DNA of 64,000 bases. It comes from Hypericibacter adhaerens. GTDB taxonomy: Bacteria > Pseudomonadota > Alphaproteobacteria > Dongiales > Dongiaceae. The notes beneath the pieces are model-generated. The model ran no database searches, had not been told where the DNA came from, and worked only from the letters and a program-made list of their open reading frames with translations. The stretch spans positions 2,755,001-2,819,000 of the forward strand of contig NZ_CP042582.1 of assembly GCF_008728835.1 (NCBI RefSeq). Direction: 5' to 3'. Within the stretch, counting starts at the first letter, position 1. Every line of letters begins with the position of its first letter. The position numbers and the translations under genes are program-made. Shown here piece by piece: positions 1 to 10,114 of the stretch.

Positions 1-1790
1 ATCCGGCTCGGAGCCGTTGGTGCCGGGGCCGGTCTCGACCACGATCGTCGCCGTCTGGCCCGAGGCCAGCACGCCGCCCGTGTAGCTCACCGTATAGATC
101 GCGGTATCGCCTTCGGTCACCTGCGTCGAGCCGGTGATGTTCCACTGCGAGATATGATCGCTGTCGATGATGTCGGTCGGCGCCGTGCCGATGCCGATCG
201 CGCCCGAGCTCGGACCCGAGATATGGACGGAGTAGTCCTCCGTGCCCTCGACCAGCGTGTCGTCGACGGTCTGCACCGACACCGTCTGCGAGGTCTGGCC
301 GCCCGTGAAGGTCAGCACCGTCGAGAGCGAGGTGTAGTCCGTGTTGCCCTCGGCATCCGGCTCGGACCCGTTCGTACCCGGGCCGGTCTGGACCGTGATG
401 GTCGCGGTCTGGCCCGGCGCCAGCACGCCGCCGGTGTAGGAGACCGTGTAGACGGCAACCTCGCCTTCGGTCACCAGGCTGTCGCCGGTGATATTCCACT
501 GCGAGATATGATCGTTGTCGATGATGTCGGTGGGAGCGGTGGGCTGGGTGATGGTGCCGGCGCTCTGGCCCGAGATGTTGACGGAGTAGTCCTCCGTGCC
601 CTCGATCAGCGTGTCGTCGGTGGTGTGGACCTCGACCGTCTGCGAAGTCTGGCCGCCGGTGAAGGTCAGCACCGTCGACAGCGCCGTGTAGTCGGTGTTC
701 GAGTCCGCATCCGGCTCCGACCCGTTCGTGCCGGGGCCCGTCTGCACCGTGATCGTCGCCGTCTGCCCCGGCGCCAGGACGGCGCCGCTGTAGGAGACCG
801 TGTAGATCGCCGTGTTGCCCTCGCTCACCAGGCTGTCGCCGACGACCGACCACTGCATGTTCGGCGCGTCGTTGTCGACGATGTCCGTCGGCGCCGTCCC
901 CTGCGTGATATTCCCGGCGCTCTGGCCCGAGATCTGGACGGAGTAATCCTCCGTCCCCTCCACCAGCGTGTCGTCAACCGTCTGCACAGACACCGTCTGC
1001 GCGTTCGAATCCCCGCCCGTGAAGGTCAGAACCGTCGACAGCGACGTGTAGTCGGTATTCGAGTCTGCGTCAGGCTCCGACCCGTTCGTCCCCGGACCCG
1101 TCTGCACCGTCACCGTCGCCGTGATCCCCGGCGCCAGAACCGCGCCCGTGTAGGTCACCGTGTAGACCGCGGCATTGCCTTCGTTCACCAGGCTGTCGCC
1201 CGTGATCGACCACTGCAGGTTCTGCGCGTCGTCGTCGATGATGTCCGTCGGCGCCGTCCCGATGCTGATCACGCCATGGCTCGGGTCCGCCAGCTGGACA
1301 GAGTAATCCTCCGTCCCCTCCACCACCGTATCGTCGGTCGTGTGAACCTCGACCGTCTGCGCCGTCGCCGAACCGCCCGTGAAGGTCAGAACCGTCGTCA
1401 GCGCCGTGTAGTCCGTCCCCGACGTCGCATCCGGCTCCGAACCGTTCGTGCCGGCGCCCGTCAGCACCGTCACCGTCGCCGTGATCCCCGGCGCCAGAAC
1501 CGCGCCGTTATACGAAACCGTGTAGACCGCGGTGTCGCCCTCGTGCACCACGCTGTCGCCCTGGATGTTCCAGAACGGGCCCGAGGTCTCGTCCACGATG
1601 TCCGTGTCCTGCGTCGGGTCCACGATCGTCCCGTGGCTCTGGCCCGACAGGTTGACGGAGTAGTCCTCCGTCCCTTCCACCACCGTGTCGCCGAAGATCT
1701 GAACCTCGAGCGTCTGCGAGGTCGCGCCCCCGCCCGTGAAGGTCAGAATCGTCGACAGCGTCTCGTAGTCCGCACCCCCCGTCGCATCGG
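1..1790 (-). repeat. Tandem Calx-beta-like coding repeats, about 354-360 bp period
   Basis: The DNA coding for the GTNGSEPD motif recurs at 1, 355, 709, 1069 and 1429, and in a diverged form at 1786, giving periods of 354, 354, 360, 360 and 357 bp (118-120 codons). Copies nearest the left edge are the most alike; the one nearest the N-terminus is the most diverged. All periods are multiples of three, so the repeats are in frame and allow length variation by recombination. Confidence 0.9.
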
Positions 1791-2700
1791 GCGTGCTGTC
1801 ATGATGGCCCGCACCCGTCTCGACCGTGATCGAGGCCGTCTGGCCCGGCGCCAGGACCGCGCCGGTGTAGAACACCGTGTAGGTCGCGAAGGTCCCCTCC
1901 GCCACCAGCTCGCGGAACTCCTGCTGCTGCTTGCCGCCGAAGAACGGCTCATGCACCAGCGGGTCGCCCTCGATATGCCACTGCATCAGCGCCCGCTGGT
2001 CGCTGTCGTCCAGCTTGTCGATCGGACCCGTCAGCGGCTCCGGAACCCCATACTGCAGCGCCGTCGGACCGATCGGGCCCTCGTCGTTCAGGCCGTTGAT
2101 CAGCCCGCCCAGGAACCCATGCCGGAACGAGGCCGAGTTGTTCGCCGTCCCCGTCCCCGCCTGCGCACCGCCCGCCGCCGTCTGCAGCAGGTCTTCCAGG
2201 CTCGTCCCCGTCAGCGCCAGCACGTCCTCCGCCGACATATGCTCGCCGCTCTCGACGACGATGTCCGGCGCCTGGCCCGATTCCTCCGCCTTCACGAAGC
2301 CGACCAGCAGGAAGATGTGGCCGTCCGGCAGCTTGATCTCCAGATCGCCGCCCACGATCTGAAGCTGCGCATCGGCCAGCTGCTGCGGGTCGATCGGCAG
2401 ATCGATCGGCTGGCCCGCCACCACCCGGATGATCGTCACCTGGTCGGGCGAGGGAGAATCCACACCCGTCGCCGCCGCCATCTGCACCGCGCCCGGAACC
2501 GCGCCGTTCCCAGCCGCCCCGTTCGCGCCCGCCCCCGCAGAACCGGTCGAAACAGCCTCAGAGACCGCCGCTTCGCTGGCCGCCGCCATGTTCACGGCTG
2601 CATCGGGATGGGCCGCCTGGGCCTCGTTCGAATGAGAAGCGGACGAAACAACCGTCGTCGAAGCAGCACCGGTATTGGTGCCAACTGTCGTCTGGGCCAC
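1..2700 (-). CDS. Giant repeat-containing secreted adhesin, Calx-beta-like repeats (N-terminal 900 residues; runs off left edge)
   Basis: An uninterrupted minus-strand frame of 900 codons starts at a GTG (2700-2698) with an AAGGAGA ribosome site just upstream and continues past base 1. Residues 1-80 are Ala/Ser/Thr-rich. Residues about 87-150 form a beta-rich module (IIRVVAGQPIDLPID, then LEIKLPDGHIFLLVGF). A TAAG tetrapeptide lies at 174-177. From about residue 280 there are tandem repeats of 118-120 residues with the motifs VxEGxTAxYTVxYTGxVLAPG, GTNGSEPDA, VLTFTGG and VEGTEDYSV, which resemble Calx-beta domains. Proteins built this way are normally exported by type I secretion and act in surface adhesion or biofilm; the C-terminal signal lies outside the window. 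Export route and function are inferred. The reverse-strand open frame here is an Arg-rich shadow. Confidence 0.88.
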   Translation of the reverse strand, partial: MAQTTVGTNTGAASTTVVSSASHSNEAQAAHPDAAVNMAAASEAAVSEAVSTGSAGAGANGAAGNGAVPGAVQMAAATGVDSPSPDQVTIIRVVAGQPIDLPIDPQQLADAQLQIVGGDLEIKLPDGHIFLLVGFVKAEESGQAPDIVVESGEHMSAEDVLALTGTSLEDLLQTAAGGAQAGTGTANNSASFRHGFLGGLINGLNDEGPIGPTALQYGVPEPLTGPIDKLDDSDQRALMQWHIEGDPLVHEPFFGGKQQQEFRELVAEGTFATYTVFYTGAVLAPGQTASITVETGAGHHDSTPDATGGADYETLSTILTFTGGGATSQTLEVQIFGDTVVEGTEDYSVNLSGQSHGTIVDPTQDTDIVDETSGPFWNIQGDSVVHEGDTAVYTVSYNGAVLAPGITATVTVLTGAGTNGSEPDATSGTDYTALTTVLTFTGGSATAQTVEVHTTDDTVVEGTEDYSVQLADPSHGVISIGTAPTDIIDDDAQNLQWSITGDSLVNEGNAAVYTVTYTGAVLAPGITATVTVQTGPGTNGSEPDADSNTDYTSLSTVLTFTGGDSNAQTVSVQTVDDTLVEGTEDYSVQISGQSAGNITQGTAPTDIVDNDAPNMQWSVVGDSLVSEGNTAIYTVSYSGAVLAPGQTATITVQTGPGTNGSEPDADSNTDYTALSTVLTFTGGQTSQTVEVHTTDDTLIEGTEDYSVNISGQSAGTITQPTAPTDIIDNDHISQWNITGDSLVTEGEVAVYTVSYTGGVLAPGQTATITVQTGPGTNGSEPDAEGNTDYTSLSTVLTFTGGQTSQTVSVQTVDDTLVEGTEDYSVHISGPSSGAIGIGTAPTDIIDSDHISQWNITGSTQVTEGDTAIYTVSYTGGVLASGQTATIVVETGPGTNGSEPD

Positions 2701-2880
2701 GGGCGGTCTCCTTGCAAAAAAATCCCCTGAAGTGAAGTTCCCGCCCGGATCGGCCGGCGCACCCACGGGCGCCTTTATTCACGCATAAGCCGGGCGAGCC
2801 CCACTTCGGGCTCCTGAACGCGCGGCATATATGAGAGAAAACTTCTGAAAATGCTAGAGGAAATATTTTGGATTTAAACC

Positions 2881-2921
2881 ATAACAGTTAACCGATACAA
2901 CTTAAGTAATAACTTTTAACC
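2881..2921 (-). promoter_or_regulatory. Direct repeat upstream of the adhesin gene
   Basis: ATAACAGTTAACC (2881-2893) and ATAACTTTTAACC (2909-2921) match at 11 of 13 positions with a 28-bp period, in an AT-rich tract 180-220 bp upstream of the adhesin start. Spaced direct repeats of this kind can bind a regulator; none is identified. Confidence 0.4.
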
Positions 2922-3060
2922 ATTTTTGTTTTGGATTACTCACGGACTGTTTTTAAAAACTACTTCGTCATAACTATGCCACAGGACCGTTTTACATCGA
3001 CAACTTCCATTCATCGGTCGGCAGCATTTGTTACCCCGCCAGTAACTTCTGGCGAGGCAA

Positions 3061-3074
3061 CACACCCGGGTGTG
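3061..3074. promoter_or_regulatory. Perfect 14-bp palindrome
   Basis: CACACCCGGGTGTG is its own reverse complement. It lies 90 bp beyond the aapP stop and 360 bp upstream of the adhesin start, next to a second dyad (CGCCAG-6 nt-CTGGCG, 3037-3054). Operator or terminator-like role is possible; neither is proven. Confidence 0.4.
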
Positions 3075-3156
3075 CCGGGCACTTAATGCTCTGTAAACAG
3101 GGAAAGATTCGCCGGCGGCGGACCGAAAATCCGGCCCGCCGCGACCAGACGACGCG

Positions 3157-3927
<771 letters not shown>

Positions 3928-3960
3928 CCGCCTTCTCCCCTGCCCGCTTGAATCCCACCC

Positions 3961-5094
3961 TCATCGCCGCCGCCCCTTCGCCAGCCGGCGCTCCAGCGCC
4001 TGGCTGTAGCGCGACATGCCGAAACAGAACGCGAAATAGATCACCGACACGAAGGCGAGCGCCGTGTTGATCAGGCCCAGCCAGTTCGGGTCTCGGGTCG
4101 AGGCCTGCGCGATGCCCAGCAGCTCGACCAGCCCCATGATCAGCACCAGGTTCGTGTCCATGAACAGGCCGATGAAGCTGTTGACGATGCCGGGAATGCA
4201 GATCCGCAGGGCCTGCGGCAGGATGATGAAGCTGTTCATCTTCCAGTAGTTCAGGCCCAGCGACATGGCGCCTTCGTACTGGCCCTTCGGGATCGCCTGC
4301 AGCCCGCCGCGGATGACCTCGGCCATGTAGGCCGAGGAGAACAGCGAGATGCCCACGAGCGCGCGCAGCAGCTTGTCGAAGGTGACGCCCTCGGGCAGGA
4401 ACAGCGGGAAGATCACCGAGGCCATGAACAGCACGGTGATGAGCGGCACGCCGCGCACGAACTCGATGAAGGCGACCGTGACGATCCGGATCACCGGCAT
4501 GGCGGAACGCCGCCCCAGCGCCAGGATCACGCCCACCGGCAGCGACACCGCGATGCCCGTGACGGCGAGGATGAGGGTCAGCATCAGGCCGCCGAAGCGC
4601 GAGGTATCGACCGGCACGAGGCCGAGCCCGCCACAGAGCAGCCAGAAGGCGATGAAGGGATAGATCAGGAACAGGAAGGCGCCGATCCAGAGCTTGTGCG
4701 GCACGCGCTCGATCAGGATGCCGGCGACGCCGACGACGAGGATCAGGCCCACGATGTTCACCCGCCAGCGTTCCTCGACGGGGTAGAAGCCGTACATCAT
4801 CTGGCCGAAGCGCGCGCGCACCATGGTCCAGCAGGCGCCCGGCTTCACGCAGTCGGCCCGGCTGGTGCCCTCCTGCCAGTTGGCCGAGATGAAGAGCCAG
4901 TCCACCAGCGGCGGGATGGTCTTGTAGAGGAACCACAGCGCCAGCAACGTCAGAATGGAGTTGCCGATGCTCGAGAAAAGATGGGCGCGGGCCCATCCCA
5001 GGAGGCCCACGGCCATCACCGGCGGCGGCTCGTCCGGCTTCCGGCTCTCGGGCGGCGGCGGTGGCTCGTCGGCGCGGTGGGCGAGATCGACCAC
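3961..5094 (-). CDS. aapM: General L-amino-acid ABC transporter permease AapM
   Basis: This 377-residue inner-membrane permease has several hydrophobic segments and a C-terminal BPD-transporter domain with the coupling motif (SSAYMAEVIRGGLQAIPKGQ), which contacts the ATPase AapP. A large periplasmic loop between the first two membrane segments is characteristic of AapM. The chosen start is a GTG at 5094, four bases after the aapQ stop, which suggests translational coupling. A downstream ATG (reading MAVGLLGWARAHLF) about 26 codons in is an alternative and would remove a Pro-rich tail. Confidence 0.93.
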   Translation of the reverse strand: MVDLAHRADEPPPPPESRKPDEPPPVMAVGLLGWARAHLFSSIGNSILTLLALWFLYKTIPPLVDWLFISANWQEGTSRADCVKPGACWTMVRARFGQMMYGFYPVEERWRVNIVGLILVVGVAGILIERVPHKLWIGAFLFLIYPFIAFWLLCGGLGLVPVDTSRFGGLMLTLILAVTGIAVSLPVGVILALGRRSAMPVIRIVTVAFIEFVRGVPLITVLFMASVIFPLFLPEGVTFDKLLRALVGISLFSSAYMAEVIRGGLQAIPKGQYEGAMSLGLNYWKMNSFIILPQALRICIPGIVNSFIGLFMDTNLVLIMGLVELLGIAQASTRDPNWLGLINTALAFVSVIYFAFCFGMSRYSQALERRLAKGRRR

Positions 5095-5098
5095 GGGG

Positions 5099-6295
5099 TC
5101 AGCGCTCCACCAGCGCGATATGGCGGTTGTACCAGTTCATGAACAGCGAGATCAGGAGGCTGATCACGAGATAGATCGCCATGGTGATGGCGATGCATTC
5201 GACCGCCTGGCCGGTCTGGTTCAGGGTGGTGCCGGCGAAGACCGCAACCACCTCCGGGAAGCCGATGAAGACCGCCAGCGAGGAATTCTTGGTGAGGTTC
5301 AGATACTGGCTCGTCAGCGGCGGCACGATCACGCGCAAGGCCTGCGGCAGCACGATCTTGCGCGTGACGATACCGCGCTTCAGCCCCAGCGCCAGCCCCG
5401 CCTCGGTCTGCCCGTGGCTCACGGCCTGCACGCCCGAGCGCACGATCTCGGCGATGAAGGCCGAGGTGTGGATCGAGAGACCGACCAGGAGCGCGATGAA
5501 TTCCGGCGCGATCTGGAAGCCGCCCTTGAAGTTGAAGCCGGCCAGCTCCGGGAAGGACCAGGTCATGCGGAAGCCGAAGATCAGGCCGACGATCATGGGC
5601 ACGCCGACGATCAGGCCCAACCCCACCCAGAAGGAATGGAAGGGCTGGCCGGTCATCATCTGCCGGCGCCGTGCCCAGGCGGAGACGAGAACCGCGCCCA
5701 GCGCGCCGACCAGGAGCGCCACGGGCATGATCCCGAATCCCGGCTGCAGCTCCGGCACCGGCGCATAGAGGCCGCGCTGGTTCAGGAAGAACAGGCCCAG
5801 TAAATCGATGCTCTGGCGCACGCCCGGCAAAGTCGAAAGCACGCCGAAATACCAGAAGATCAGCTGCGCCAGCAGCGGAATATTGCGGATGACGTCGACA
5901 TAGACCGCCGCCAGCTTGGCGATGATCCAGTTGCTGGAGAGGCGCGCCACGCCGACCACGAAGCCCAGCACGGTCGCCAGCACCACGCCCACCGCGGCGA
6001 CCAGCAGCGTGTTCAGGAGCCCGATCAGCAGGGCCCGCCCGTAGCTCGAGGTCAGCGAATAGGAAACGAGCTTGAAGGAGATGTCGAAGCCGGCCACCCC
6101 GTTGAGGAAGCCGAAGCCCGAAGCGATGCCGCGCTTGGCGAGATTGACGCCCGTGTTATGGACGAAGAACGCCGTCAGGAGGACCAGGAGGCCGAGCACC
6201 ACCGCCTGGTAGAACAGCGCGCGCGCCGTCCGGTTCTTCCATAGAGGCACCGTGGCGCCGGAAAACCGGTCCGCGCGGTCGACCATGCCGGTCAT
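5099..6295 (-). CDS. aapQ: General L-amino-acid ABC transporter permease AapQ
   Basis: This 398-residue permease is the partner of AapM in the heterodimeric channel. It has an N-terminal membrane segment after residue 25, then the BPD-transporter domain with a coupling loop (TSAFIAEIVRSGVQAVSHGQ). I chose the ATG at 6295 because GGAGG precedes it by about 7 bases; an in-frame ATG at 6343 would add 16 residues without a comparable ribosome site. It lies 96 bp downstream of aapJ and 4 bp upstream of aapM. Confidence 0.93.
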   Translation of the reverse strand: MTGMVDRADRFSGATVPLWKNRTARALFYQAVVLGLLVLLTAFFVHNTGVNLAKRGIASGFGFLNGVAGFDISFKLVSYSLTSSYGRALLIGLLNTLLVAAVGVVLATVLGFVVGVARLSSNWIIAKLAAVYVDVIRNIPLLAQLIFWYFGVLSTLPGVRQSIDLLGLFFLNQRGLYAPVPELQPGFGIMPVALLVGALGAVLVSAWARRRQMMTGQPFHSFWVGLGLIVGVPMIVGLIFGFRMTWSFPELAGFNFKGGFQIAPEFIALLVGLSIHTSAFIAEIVRSGVQAVSHGQTEAGLALGLKRGIVTRKIVLPQALRVIVPPLTSQYLNLTKNSSLAVFIGFPEVVAVFAGTTLNQTGQAVECIAITMAIYLVISLLISLFMNWYNRHIALVER

Positions 6296-6391
6296 GCCGC
6301 CTCCATCCTGCTGCTGGCCAAAAAGACGAGAGGCGCACCCCATCCCTCGGGACCGGGTGCGCCTCCGTGGTTTCCGTCCGTCTCGCCGGCT

Positions 6392-7417
6392 TCAGCGGGC
6401 GGGCGGCGCGTATTGCAGGCCGCCCTTGGACCAGAGCTCGTTCAGGCCGCGAGCCAGGCCCAGCGGGGTCTTCAGGCCGACATTGCGCTCGAAGCTTTCG
6501 CCGTAATTGCCGACCTGCTTCAAGATGTTATAGGCCCAGGCGTTATCGAGCCCGAGCATCTTGCCCATCTCGTCCTCGACGCCCAAAAGGCGACGGACCT
6601 CCGGGTTGTCGGAGCTGGATTTCACCTGATCGACATTGGCCTGGGTGATGCCGAACTCCTCGCCGATGATCATGGCGAAGAAGGACCAGCGGACGATGTC
6701 GCCCCACTGGTTGTCGCCATGGCGCACCGCCGGCCCGAGCGGCTCCTTGGAGATGATCTCGGGCAGGATGATGTTGTCGGCCGGATTCTTGAGCTGGGTG
6801 CGCTCGGCCGCGAGGCCGGAAGCGTCGGTGGTGTAGGCGTCGCAGCGGCCTTCGTCATAGGCCTGACGGGCCTGGTCGGAGGTCTCGAACACGACCGACT
6901 TCAGCTCGAGATTGTTGGCGCGGAAATAGTCGCCGAGATTCTTCTCGGTGGTGGTGCCGGTCTGGACGCAGACGGTGGCACCCGACAGTTCCTTGGCGCT
7001 GTTGACGCCCAGCTCCTTGCGGACCATGAAGCCTTGGCCGTCGTAGTAGTTGACCGCTACGAAATCGAGGCCGAGATCCGTGTCACGCGACAGCGTCCAG
7101 GTCGAGTTGCGCGCCAGAAGATCGATCTCGCCCGATTGCAGCGCGGTGAAGCGCTCTTTCGAGCCCAGCGGCACATATTTGACCTTGGTCGCATCGCCAA
7201 AGACCGCCGCGGCCACGGCGCGGCAGATATCGACGTCCAGACCGGTCCAGTTCCCTTTGTCGTCCGGCGCGCCGAAGCCGGCGAGGCCCGACGGCCCGTT
7301 CACGCCGCAAGTCACCTGGCCGCGTCCCTTGACGTCGTCGAGCGTGGAGGCCTTGGCGCTGCCGGTGGCAAACACCACCGCCACGGCGGCCGCGGCAATC
7401 ATCGCAATTTTGTTCAT
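6392..7417 (-). CDS. aapJ: General L-amino-acid ABC transporter, periplasmic binding protein AapJ
   Basis: This 341-residue solute-binding protein has a Sec signal peptide (cleavage likely after GSAKA, about residue 23) followed by a mature domain starting STLDDVKGRGQVTCGV, typical of AapJ/BztA. It delivers amino acids to AapQM. The ATG at 7417 is preceded by GGAAGGA at good distance. The frame stays open 69 codons further upstream, but that extension has no signal-peptide logic and is rejected. It is the first gene of the operon and divergent from metC, the arrangement also known in Rhizobium. Confidence 0.95.
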   Translation of the reverse strand: MNKIAMIAAAAVAVVFATGSAKASTLDDVKGRGQVTCGVNGPSGLAGFGAPDDKGNWTGLDVDICRAVAAAVFGDATKVKYVPLGSKERFTALQSGEIDLLARNSTWTLSRDTDLGLDFVAVNYYDGQGFMVRKELGVNSAKELSGATVCVQTGTTTEKNLGDYFRANNLELKSVVFETSDQARQAYDEGRCDAYTTDASGLAAERTQLKNPADNIILPEIISKEPLGPAVRHGDNQWGDIVRWSFFAMIIGEEFGITQANVDQVKSSSDNPEVRRLLGVEDEMGKMLGLDNAWAYNILKQVGNYGESFERNVGLKTPLGLARGLNELWSKGGLQYAPPAR

Positions 7418-7626
7418 TTGGCAGTCCTTCCCTGTAATGGCTACCCGCGAGCGCGGATCGGTTTCGGGGCGATCCGTTCTCCGGATTTTCCGCCCAGCCC
7501 TGCTATAGCGTTCAACATCGGGGGCTGGAGCACAACCCCCTTGTTGCAGCACCCTGTCGCGACCTTTAACACGAGCCTTCCCGGTGCTACAAGCCAAGGC
7601 CTGCTGCAAGCCTTGGAAAATCAATT
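7418..7626. promoter_or_regulatory. Divergent aapJ/metC promoter region with dyad
   Basis: The 209 bp between the two divergent starts must hold both promoters. CCAAGGC (7594-7600) and GCCTTGG (7610-7616) form a perfect inverted repeat with a 9-nt spacer; its right arm abuts the GGAAAA that probably serves as the metC ribosome site, so a hairpin or bound protein could hinder metC translation or transcription. No recognised operator is assigned. Confidence 0.5.
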
Positions 7627-8844
7627 ATGAGTGACCGCCCACCCGACGCCCTGCCTGCCGGCGACGACACCGTCCTCACCCATGCCGGCAACCGGCCGCG
7701 CGACAATTTCGGCGTCGTGAATCCGCCCGTCTACCATGCCTCGACGATCCTGTTTCCGACCGTCGAAGCGCTGCGCGAGGCCCAGGCCAGCGCCAGCCGT
7801 TTCTCGATGGTGACCTATGGCCGCCAGGGAACGCCGACCACGATCGCCTTCGAAGAGACGGTCGCCCGGCTCGAGGGCGCCGACCGCGCCCTGGCGCTGC
7901 CCAGCGGGCTCGCCGCCATCGCCGCCTCGCTGATGGCCTTTCTCAAGACCGGCGATCATCTGCTGATGGTCGACACCGTCTATGGCCCGGTCCGCACGCT
8001 CTGCAAACGTTTACTGACCGATTTCGGCATCGCGACCAGCTTCTACGATCCGGCGGTGGGTGACCGGATCGAGGGCCTGATGCGGCCGGAAACCAAGGTC
8101 GTCTATCTCGAGGCGCCGGGCTCCCTCACCTTCGAGATGCAGGATGTGCCGGCGGTCGCGGCCGCGGCCAGGGCCCGGGGCGCCACGACGATCATGGACA
8201 ATACCTGGGCCACGCCGCTCTTCTTCAAGCCGCTCAAGCACGGCGTCGATGTGGTGATCGAGGCGGCGACCAAATATATCGGCGGCCATTCGGATCTGAT
8301 GATGGGCGTGGTCGCCGCCGACCATGAGCGGCTGATCCGGATCAAGACCGCCGCCCATATGATGGGTCATGCCGCGGCGCCCGACGATTGCTACCTGGCC
8401 TTGCGGGGCCTGCGGACGCTCTCGGTGCGCCTCGAACGCCACCAGCGCACCGGCCTGGCCCTCGCGCGCTGGCTGCAGGCCCGCCCCGAGGTCGAGCGCG
8501 TGCTGCACCCGGCCTTGCCGCAGGACCCCGGCCACCGGCTCTGGCAACGCGATTTCGCCGGCGCCACGGGACTGTTCGGCATCGTGCTCAAGCCCTGCGC
8601 GCCGGCCGCGCTCGAATCCATGCTCGACGGCATGGAGCTCTTCGGCATGGGCTATAGCTGGGGCGGCTACGAGAGCCTGATCCTGCCGGTGGATCCCAAG
8701 GCGATCCGCAGCGCCACCCGATGGGAGACCGCCGGGCCGACCTTGCGGCTCCATGCCGGCCTCGAGGATCCGAAGGATCTGATCGCCGATCTCGACCGCG
8801 GTTTCGCCCGCCTGAATGCGGGCGGCGGAGTGCAGGAGCCATGA
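7627..8844 (+). CDS. metC: Cystathionine beta-lyase (PLP-dependent)
   Basis: This 405-residue cytoplasmic enzyme cleaves cystathionine to homocysteine, pyruvate and ammonia in methionine synthesis. It shows the Cys/Met-metabolism PLP fold: YGRQGTPT near residue 64, [10 protein letters not shown] near 91, [11 protein letters not shown] near 190 and the PLP lysine K216 in [12 protein letters not shown]. The N-terminal [19 protein letters not shown] is typical of MetC rather than cystathionine gamma-synthase. Divergence from aapJ supports the assignment. Its stop overlaps the hisI start by 4 bp. Confidence 0.92.
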   Translation: MSDRPPDALPAGDDTVLTHAGNRPRDNFGVVNPPVYHASTILFPTVEALREAQASASRFSMVTYGRQGTPTTIAFEETVARLEGADRALALPSGLAAIAASLMAFLKTGDHLLMVDTVYGPVRTLCKRLLTDFGIATSFYDPAVGDRIEGLMRPETKVVYLEAPGSLTFEMQDVPAVAAAARARGATTIMDNTWATPLFFKPLKHGVDVVIEAATKYIGGHSDLMMGVVAADHERLIRIKTAAHMMGHAAAPDDCYLALRGLRTLSVRLERHQRTGLALARWLQARPEVERVLHPALPQDPGHRLWQRDFAGATGLFGIVLKPCAPAALESMLDGMELFGMGYSWGGYESLILPVDPKAIRSATRWETAGPTLRLHAGLEDPKDLIADLDRGFARLNAGGGVQEP

Positions 8845-9242
8845 GCGACGCTTCCCTGCCGGCGGAGATCGCCGCGGCGGTGCAGTTCGACCGCGACGGC
8901 CTGGTCGCCGCCATCGCCCAGCAGCATGACACCGGCGAGGTGCTGATGCTCGCCTGGATGAACCGAGCGGCGCTGAGCGAGACGCTGGCGACGGGCGATG
9001 TCTGCTACTGGTCGCGATCGCGCCAGAAGCTCTGGCGCAAGGGCGAGACCTCGGGCCAGCGGCAGCGGCTGGTGGAGCTCAGGGTCGATTGCGACGGCGA
9101 TACCTTGCTGCTGCTGGTCGACCAGACTGGCGTCGCCTGCCATACCGGCCGGCGCAACTGCTTCTTCAGGGCCTGGCGCAACGGACATCTCGATACGATC
9201 GCCGAGGTGCTGGTCGATCCGAAAACGCTCTACGGTTTCTGA
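8841..9242 (+). CDS. hisI: Phosphoribosyl-AMP cyclohydrolase
   Basis: This 133-residue enzyme opens the purine ring of phosphoribosyl-AMP, the third step of histidine biosynthesis. Family hallmarks are [30 protein letters not shown] (substrate site), the metal-binding [13 protein letters not shown] and [11 protein letters not shown]. It is a stand-alone HisI without the HisE pyrophosphohydrolase domain, as usual in alphaproteobacteria. The ATG overlaps the metC stop (ATGA), so translation is likely coupled. No other his gene is nearby. Confidence 0.95.
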   Translation: MSDASLPAEIAAAVQFDRDGLVAAIAQQHDTGEVLMLAWMNRAALSETLATGDVCYWSRSRQKLWRKGETSGQRQRLVELRVDCDGDTLLLLVDQTGVACHTGRRNCFFRAWRNGHLDTIAEVLVDPKTLYGF

Positions 9243-9259
9243 GACTCTCGGGGAAACGA

Positions 9260-10087
9260 ATGGCCGCGACTGAAAAGCCTCCCGTCTTCGTGATCGGGCC
9301 GACCACGCGCTGCGGCACCAGCCTGCTGCAGCGCCTGCTCAACTCCACCGGCAGGATCGTCGTCTATGGCGAGAACTTCGCCCTGCTCCAGACCTTTCCG
9401 GACATCATCCGGAACTACCAGCGCGAGGCCGACGCCAAGCGCAAGGTGATCGCCATGGCGCGCGATCTCCTGGTCGAGAAGAAGGAGGATTTCGAAGCCT
9501 CGAGCCTGTTCCCCGATTTCGACAGCTACCTGCGCGCGCTGATCGGCTCCTTCCGGCTCCTCCTGCGCAGCTATCGCGACGATGCGGCGGCGCTGGGATT
9601 CGAGCGCTGGGGCATCAAGCACCAGATCCGCAGCCAGACCAGCTTCGCGATCCTGCCGCGCCTGCTGCCCGACGCGCGCTATGTGATGATCTATCGCGAC
9701 CTGCTGCCGGTGGCGCGTTCGGCCAAGGCGCGCTGGCCCGGCGATTTCCGCGGGCCCCAGGACTGGCGCCGCTTCGCGCGCAACTGGGCGGACAATATCC
9801 GCACCATGCAGCGCCTCAGCGGCGACGCGTTCCTGCTCCTCAAATACGAGAATTTCACCGCCGATCCCGAGCCGCACCTCCAGCGCCTCGAGCGCTTCGT
9901 CGAGATCGACGGCATCGACCGCGCGGTCATGACCCGGCGCATCAACGACCAGCCGCGCTTCGCGCCCGACGGCAGCGCCGTCACGGGCTACCGCCCGCCG
10001 CAGCCGCTCAGCGACGAGGAAACCGACCTGATGATGTCGGAATGCGCCGCCTTCTACCGCGAGCTCGGTTACGGGGCCGCGGGCTGA
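9260..10087 (+). CDS. Sulfotransferase-family protein
   Basis: The protein has 275 residues. The N-terminal VIGPTTRCGTSLLQRLL (residues about 9-25) corresponds to the 5'-phosphosulfate-binding loop of PAPS-dependent sulfotransferases, with Arg/Thr variation of the usual PRSGTT. A second conserved region, VMIYRDLLPVARSAKARWPG, corresponds to the 3'-phosphate-binding segment. The acceptor cannot be predicted. The ATG at 9260 is preceded by GGGGAAA and follows hisI by 17 bp. It is convergent with the TadG-like gene (27-bp gap). Confidence 0.75.
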   Translation: MAATEKPPVFVIGPTTRCGTSLLQRLLNSTGRIVVYGENFALLQTFPDIIRNYQREADAKRKVIAMARDLLVEKKEDFEASSLFPDFDSYLRALIGSFRLLLRSYRDDAAALGFERWGIKHQIRSQTSFAILPRLLPDARYVMIYRDLLPVARSAKARWPGDFRGPQDWRRFARNWADNIRTMQRLSGDAFLLLKYENFTADPEPHLQRLERFVEIDGIDRAVMTRRINDQPRFAPDGSAVTGYRPPQPLSDEETDLMMSECAAFYRELGYGAAG

Positions 10088-10114
10088 ACGCCCCGGGCGC
10101 TGCGCCAACCGGCG

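Larger units (their letters stand above)
2701..3156. other. Non-coding stretch between aapP and the adhesin gene
   Basis: No supported gene in these 456 bp. The middle part (about 2830-3000) is far more AT-rich than its surroundings and is the likely promoter region of the adhesin gene. It contains a spaced direct repeat (2881-2921), a short hairpin (3037-3054) and a perfect 14-bp palindrome (3061-3074). The aapJQMP transcript must also end here, but I see no convincing terminator with a U-run. Confidence 0.7.

Noticed and set aside
154-2730. Long plus-strand open frame (858 codons), Arg/His/Asp-rich
   Set aside because: It is the antisense, codon-aligned shadow of the minus-strand repeat adhesin, which has a proper start, ribosome site and recognisable repeats.
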